9,570 nt of DNA from Anaerolineae bacterium (GTDB taxonomy: Bacteria; Chloroflexota; Anaerolineae; DRVO01): NCBI GenBank assembly GCA_012719195.1, contig JAAYAV010000022.1, forward strand, positions 1-9,570, read 5' to 3'. A model generated the notes under the pieces. It was not told the DNA's origin. It did no database searches and worked only from the letters and a program-made list of their open reading frames with translations. Below are positions 6,168-9,570 of the stretch, in pieces (within the stretch, counting starts at the first letter, position 1; each line of letters starts with the position of its first letter). The translations under genes were made by a program, and so were the position numbers.

Positions 6168-7415
6168 ATGATGCTGAGACGTCTGTTCGCCATCGCCGCC
6201 AAGGACGTAGCGATCCTTCTGCGCGATCGAGGCTCGCTGGCAATCTTGTTCCTGCTCCCCGTGGTGCTGTCGGCCGTGTTCGGCAGCGTCAGCATGGCGG
6301 CGTCCGGCGGAGGAGGCGTGGAGTCTACTCTCAAGATACCGCTCGCCCTGGTGGACCTGGACGGGGACCACTTCGGCCGACAGGTGCATTCCACTCTGGC
6401 GGGCATATCTGCCCTGGACCTCGTGGCCGTGTCCTCCGAGGAAGAGGCCAACGATCTGGTGGCCCACGGGGATGCTTTGGCCGCGGTGGTGTTGCCAGAG
6501 GGCTTCACCGACTCGGTGCTGGCTTACGAACCGTCCGCGGTGAAGGTCATCGGTGACCCCACAAAAGCGCAGTTTGTGGGACTCGTCTCCGGCGTAATGA
6601 ATGACGTGCTCATGCCGGTGATACTGGAAGGGGAACTGCGCCACGGGATACGGGAGGTGATGGCCGGCTCGCCTCTGTACGAGGGCCTGCCGGACGCGGC
6701 TCACCGGGCCATCGAAGCCCAGAGCCTCGCCGCCATCATGACGCAGCTGCAGAGGCAGCAGTCGGTCCCCTGGATCGCCGTGCGCACCGAGGACCTGGAA
6801 GGGGTCGACGCGTCTGTGCCGTTCGGTCCGTTCGATTATGCCGTGCCGTCCATCACGGTCATGTTCACGTTCTTCCTGGTGGCCACCGTGGCCGACTCCG
6901 TGTGGGTGGAGAAGGAACAGGGCAGTATGCGGCGACTGCTGGCCTCTCCTGCCAGCAAGGCGGACATCGTCGGTGGGAAGATGCTGGCCTACATGCTGGT
7001 GATCTGCCTTCAGGTGCTGGTACTCTTCACCATCGGCAGCGGCGTCTATGGCATGCAGCTGGGCCACTCCTTGAGCGGCCTGGCAGTGCTGACAGTATCG
7101 CTGGCGTTTGTGGCTACCTCACTGGGCATGATGGTGGCCGCACTCTCCCGCTCCAGTAGGCAGGGTGATAGCATGGGCACGCTGCTGGCCTTCATTCTGG
7201 CGGCCGTGGGCGGCTGCATCGGCTATCCCATATTCCAGCTGGGCGGCGTGGTGGGGTTCATCTCCCGCCTCACGCCGCACGCCCACGCGGTGATGGGGTA
7301 TCTGGACCTGATCACCGGCGCCGGTCTGGCCGACATTCTGTCGCGGGCGGCGGTCCTATTGAGCATGGGGTTAGTGATGTTCGGAGTTGCCGTGAGGCGG
7401 CTCCGGTTCGTCTAG
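6168..7415 (+). CDS. ABC-2 type transporter permease, second of a pair
   Basis: The product is 415 residues with the same layout as the previous gene: a first helix at about 24-43 after KDVAILLRDRGSL (12-24), an extracytoplasmic domain at about 45-225, and helices at about 227-245, 272-294, 302-325, 338-355 and 388-408. EKEQGSMRRLLASPASK (248-264) and LTPHAHAVMGYLDLI are the counterparts of the ATPase-contact and late motifs in the first permease. The two proteins are therefore paralogues from a tandem duplication and likely assemble as a heterodimer with the single ATPase, as in exporters with one ATPase and two permeases. The gene starts 6 bases after its neighbour stops. Of two adjacent ATGs (6168, 6171), the second has the better spacing (5 bases) to the AGGGGG that overlaps the previous stop codon; the outer start is given here. 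Substrate unknown. Confidence 0.93.
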   Translation: MMLRRLFAIAAKDVAILLRDRGSLAILFLLPVVLSAVFGSVSMAASGGGGVESTLKIPLALVDLDGDHFGRQVHSTLAGISALDLVAVSSEEEANDLVAHGDALAAVVLPEGFTDSVLAYEPSAVKVIGDPTKAQFVGLVSGVMNDVLMPVILEGELRHGIREVMAGSPLYEGLPDAAHRAIEAQSLAAIMTQLQRQQSVPWIAVRTEDLEGVDASVPFGPFDYAVPSITVMFTFFLVATVADSVWVEKEQGSMRRLLASPASKADIVGGKMLAYMLVICLQVLVLFTIGSGVYGMQLGHSLSGLAVLTVSLAFVATSLGMMVAALSRSSRQGDSMGTLLAFILAAVGGCIGYPIFQLGGVVGFISRLTPHAHAVMGYLDLITGAGLADILSRAAVLLSMGLVMFGVAVRRLRFV

Positions 7416-7419
7416 TGGA

Positions 7420-7462
7420 GTGTCCCGCTCGGCGGGCACCATCGCAGTCGGCGCGGCCGACT
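7420..7462 (+). terminator. Two adjacent hairpins after the ABC operon; possible weak terminator
   Basis: The first hairpin has GTG-T-CCCGC (7420-7428) pairing with GCGGGCAC (7432-7439) around a TCG loop, with one bulged T. The second, AGTCGGC (7446-7452) with GCCGACT (7456-7462), is a perfect 7-bp stem with a GCG loop. No T-run follows either, so this is not a classic intrinsic terminator. It may instead stabilise the transporter mRNA or bind a regulator. Confidence 0.3.
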
Positions 7463-7488
7463 CGTAGAGTAACCACCGGAGGCTAATG

Positions 7489-8649
7489 ATGGCATTCGAG
7501 ATCCCGCAAACGGAGTTCGACCGGCGCATCGCCGCGGTACAGGCGGAGTTGGCCCGCCGCGACCTGGACGCGCTCATCGTCTTTGGCCACGACAGCGAAT
7601 CGCACAACATTCGCTACCTGGCCGACTACTGGCCTGCCTTCGAGAGCGCCGGCGTGTTGGTGCCGGTGGAGGGCACGCCGATGCTGCTCATCGGGCCGGA
7701 GAGCCTCACCTACGCCCGCTCCCGCACGCGGCTGCCGGAGATCCGCCAGCTAATCGCCTACCGCGAGTCCTCCGAGCCCGAGTACCCGGGCGTGAAGCTG
7801 CCTACCTTCGCGGACGTGTTTGACGAGGTGTCGGGCGGCAAGGGGATCAAGCGGCTGGGGATGGCGGCTAGCGCCATCACGTCTGTACCCGTCTACCTGG
7901 GCATCCAGGAGGCCATGGCGGGCGGCGAGATCGTCAAGGCGGATGACCTGCTCATCGGCATGCGCATGGAGAAGAGCGAGGTCGAGATCGCCGCCATCCG
8001 CGAGGCGTTCCGCGTCGCCGCGCTCGCCATCAAGGCGATCCTGGAGGAGATGAAGCCGGGCATGACCGAGCTGCAGGTGGTGGGCATCGCCCAGCGGGAG
8101 ATCTACGCCCACGGCGGCGAGTATGAAGGGCACCCACTGTACGTGCTGTCGGGCGAGCACAGCTCCCACGCCATCGGCCGGCCCATGCACCGGGTGCTCG
8201 AGAAGGGTCAGGTGGTGCAGCTGAGCATCGGGGCCAAGGTGGCCGGCTACACCTCCAGCATCGGCCGCTGCGTCGCTCTCGGCCAGGTGCCGGCGGACGT
8301 GCGCAAGCTGCTCGAGGTGGCGCTGGACGCCGAGAAGAAGACGATGGAGCTTATCAAGGCGGGCGTCTCCGCCGGGTGGATCTCCCAGCAGGTGGCCGAG
8401 TACGTGGCCTCGCGGGGGATGGCGGACAAGCTGCTCTACGGCCCCTGCCACGGCATCGGCCTGATGGAGTGTGAGCATCCCTGGATGGAGACCAGCTCAA
8501 CCTATCTGCTGAAGCCGAACATGACCTTCCAGATTGACTCCTTCCTGCACACCGACACCTACGGGGCGCGCTTTGAGGATGGCGTCCGCGTGACGGAGAC
8601 GGGGGTGGAGGAGTTCCCCACCTACCGGCGCGAAGTGATCACATTGTAG
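7489..8649 (+). CDS. M24/creatinase-fold protein (aminopeptidase P-like) with degenerate metal site
   Basis: The product is 386 residues: a creatinase-type N-terminal domain (about 10-150, with DALIVFGHDSESHNIRYLADY) and a C-terminal pita-bread domain (about 160-380). In M24B peptidases five residues hold the metals. Here the alignable positions read Ser246 (in VVQLSIG, normally Asp), Ser257 (in GYTSSIGR, normally Asp), His321 (in CHGIGL, kept), Asp350 (in FQIDSF, normally Glu) and Glu363 (in RFEDGVRV, kept). The upstream His of the family, in SGEHSSH (221-227), is present. Loss of both Asp ligands also occurs in creatinase, which hydrolyses a C-N bond without metal, so this is probably not a dimetal Xaa-Pro peptidase. 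It could be a metal-free amidohydrolase or a non-catalytic homologue. Start: GGAGG (7478-7482) lies 6 bases before ATG 7489 and only 3 before ATG 7486, so the second is preferred. It lacks a signal peptide and precedes the dehydrogenase by 81 bases. Confidence 0.9.
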   Translation: MAFEIPQTEFDRRIAAVQAELARRDLDALIVFGHDSESHNIRYLADYWPAFESAGVLVPVEGTPMLLIGPESLTYARSRTRLPEIRQLIAYRESSEPEYPGVKLPTFADVFDEVSGGKGIKRLGMAASAITSVPVYLGIQEAMAGGEIVKADDLLIGMRMEKSEVEIAAIREAFRVAALAIKAILEEMKPGMTELQVVGIAQREIYAHGGEYEGHPLYVLSGEHSSHAIGRPMHRVLEKGQVVQLSIGAKVAGYTSSIGRCVALGQVPADVRKLLEVALDAEKKTMELIKAGVSAGWISQQVAEYVASRGMADKLLYGPCHGIGLMECEHPWMETSSTYLLKPNMTFQIDSFLHTDTYGARFEDGVRVTETGVEEFPTYRREVITL

Positions 8650-8669
8650 GGAAGCACCTAACCCCCCAT

Positions 8670-8696
8670 CCCCCCTTCCTTCTTAAGGAAGGGGGG
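8670..8696. repeat. 12-bp perfect hairpin of C/G and TTCC/GGAA runs; likely dispersed short repeat
   Basis: Six C then TTCCTT (8670-8681) pair perfectly with AAGGAA then six G (8685-8696) around a CTT loop. It lies between the M24-like and dehydrogenase genes. There is no T-run on either strand, so it is not a standard terminator. From memory such hairpins are scattered in intergenic regions of some GC-rich and filamentous bacteria, as REP/MITE-like repeats. A 10-bp palindrome, CAGGGCCCTG (8700-8709), follows immediately. Confidence 0.6.
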
Positions 8697-8730
8697 CACC
8701 AGGGCCCTGTATCTGAAGGGGAGAGCGCGC

Positions 8731-9570
8731 ATGAAGGCGAGAGGTGTGGTGTTCACCGGCCCGGAGAAGGTCGAGGTGTGGGACCTGGACCTGCCCGAGG
8801 TTGGGCCGCAGGACGTGCTCGTCCGGGTGCTGTACTCCGGGGTTAGCATCGGCACCGAGGGCTGGATCCTGAAGGACGGCTACAAGGGCGTCATCTACCC
8901 GCTCGTCACCGGCTACCAGCAGTGCGGCCGGGTGGAGCGGGTCGGGGCGGAGGTGGAGGGCTACCGCGAGGGCGACCTGGTCTACTGCGGCGGCACTCGC
9001 CTGGCGGGCGACGTCCGCGCCATGTGGGCCGGCCACACCAGCCACTCGGTGGTGGCGGCGGCCAACCTGATCCCGGTGCCGGAGAAGGTGCGGCCGGAGG
9101 AGGCGGCACTGGGCGTGATGCCCGCCGTCCCCTGGCACGGCATCCAGATGACGGGCATCAACGCCGGAGACCTGGTGGTGGTCCTCGGCCTGGGGCTGGT
9201 GGGTCAGTTCGCCGTGCAACTGGCCCGCACCAAGGGCGCCACCGTCATCGCCACCGAGGTGCTGGCGAACCGCCGGTCCTTGGCAGAGCAGTGTGGGGCA
9301 GAAACGGTCCTGGATCCGCGTACCGACGACGTGGGCGCGGCGGTGAAGGCCGTCAAGCCGGAGGGCGCGGACGTCATCATTGACACTTCGGCCAATGCCG
9401 CCGCGGTCAACGCGTCCTTCGAGTGGATCAAGCGTGACGGTCTCTACTGCCTGCAGGGCTACTACTCCGGCCTCACCTGCCTGGATCTCTTCCTGCCGCA
9501 CGTCAAGCAGACCACCTTCATCAACCCCACCGGCTTCGAAGGCATCGCCACCATGTTCGACTACATCCAC
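8731..9570 (+). CDS. Medium-chain dehydrogenase/reductase (zinc alcohol dehydrogenase superfamily, BchC-like), cut by the right edge
   Basis: The frame is open for 280 codons to the window edge; full members have about 340 residues. AAGGGGAG (about 8715-8723) lies 7-8 bases before the ATG. The N-terminal GroES-like domain covers about 1-130 and the NAD(P) Rossmann domain begins at VVVLGLGLVGQFAVQLA (149-165) with GLGLVG (153-158). At the usual catalytic-zinc positions the protein has YSGVSIGTE (35-43) instead of Cys-Gly-x-Cys-Gly-[ST]-D, and TGYQQCG (60-66) instead of Gly-His-Glu. The SGVSIGTE plus YPLVTGY pattern resembles the BchC/chlorophyll-type branch (SGISTGTE, YPLVPGY). No four-Cys structural zinc lobe is visible at about residues 86-112. 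It is likely an NAD(P)-dependent oxidoreductase of a hydroxyl compound, possibly without catalytic zinc; substrate unknown. A role in bacteriochlorophyll synthesis is not implied, since no pigment gene is nearby. Confidence 0.88.
   Translation, partial: MKARGVVFTGPEKVEVWDLDLPEVGPQDVLVRVLYSGVSIGTEGWILKDGYKGVIYPLVTGYQQCGRVERVGAEVEGYREGDLVYCGGTRLAGDVRAMWAGHTSHSVVAAANLIPVPEKVRPEEAALGVMPAVPWHGIQMTGINAGDLVVVLGLGLVGQFAVQLARTKGATVIATEVLANRRSLAEQCGAETVLDPRTDDVGAAVKAVKPEGADVIIDTSANAAAVNASFEWIKRDGLYCLQGYYSGLTCLDLFLPHVKQTTFINPTGFEGIATMFDYIH

Noticed and set aside
6009..7067. Minus-strand open frame opposite the permease genes
   Set aside because: The composition is that of an antisense shadow (His, Gln and Gly rich) with no membrane helices or motifs, while the plus strand shows complete ABC-2 permease features.
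8670..8696. Intrinsic terminator of the M24-like gene
   Set aside because: The stem is strong, but no T-run follows on either strand, so it is listed as a repeat instead.
8683..9570. Minus-strand frame open to the right edge
   Set aside because: It is the antisense of the dehydrogenase gene, whose Rossmann and GroES-like motifs are clear on the plus strand.
8731..9570. bchC (bacteriochlorophyllide dehydrogenase) identity
   Set aside because: Only short motifs resemble BchC, and no pigment-synthesis genes are nearby; the resemblance is at superfamily-branch level.

Overview
This is a GC-rich bacterial window (about two-thirds G+C by eye) with dense genes, Shine-Dalgarno starts and no RNA genes, CRISPR array or insertion sequence that I can recognise. 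A secreted protein with an FTFQGRL...PYALWA N-terminal domain, a lone GHL6-type glycosidase and a C/G-run hairpin repeat between genes suggest a Chloroflexota-like bacterium. That placement is inference; no marker gene is present.

Layout. (1) 1-479, minus strand: the N-terminal part of a secreted protein that runs off the left edge. (2) 480-758: a divergent intergenic region with a candidate promoter for each side and a 13-bp palindrome. (3) 759-1595, plus: an AAC(3)-family (Antibiotic_NAT) acetyltransferase. (4) 1666-3732, plus: a cytoplasmic GHL6-like glycoside hydrolase with a beta-galactosidase-trimerisation-like domain. (5) 3879-7415, plus: a three-gene ABC exporter operon (one ATPase and two paralogous ABC-2 permeases) with its own candidate promoter. 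(6) 7489-8649, plus: an M24/creatinase-fold protein that has lost most of the aminopeptidase metal ligands. (7) 8731-9570, plus: a medium-chain dehydrogenase cut by the right edge, with BchC-like motifs and without the canonical zinc ligands.

How the genes may work together. The ABC genes form one transport unit, probably exporting a hydrophobic compound or drug; a LnrLMN/DrrAB-like role is an analogy only. The glycosidase, M24-like protein and dehydrogenase have similar GC-rich codon use and look like soluble catabolic enzymes. They may belong to one pathway for a glycosylated or N-substituted compound, with the ABC operon lying between them. No substrate can be read from the sequence.

The most interesting signal is that two consecutive enzymes (M24-like and MDR) both keep the fold motifs of metalloenzyme families but lack the canonical metal ligands. 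Otherwise the window holds recognisable families, and I see no clearly new defence or mobile system.
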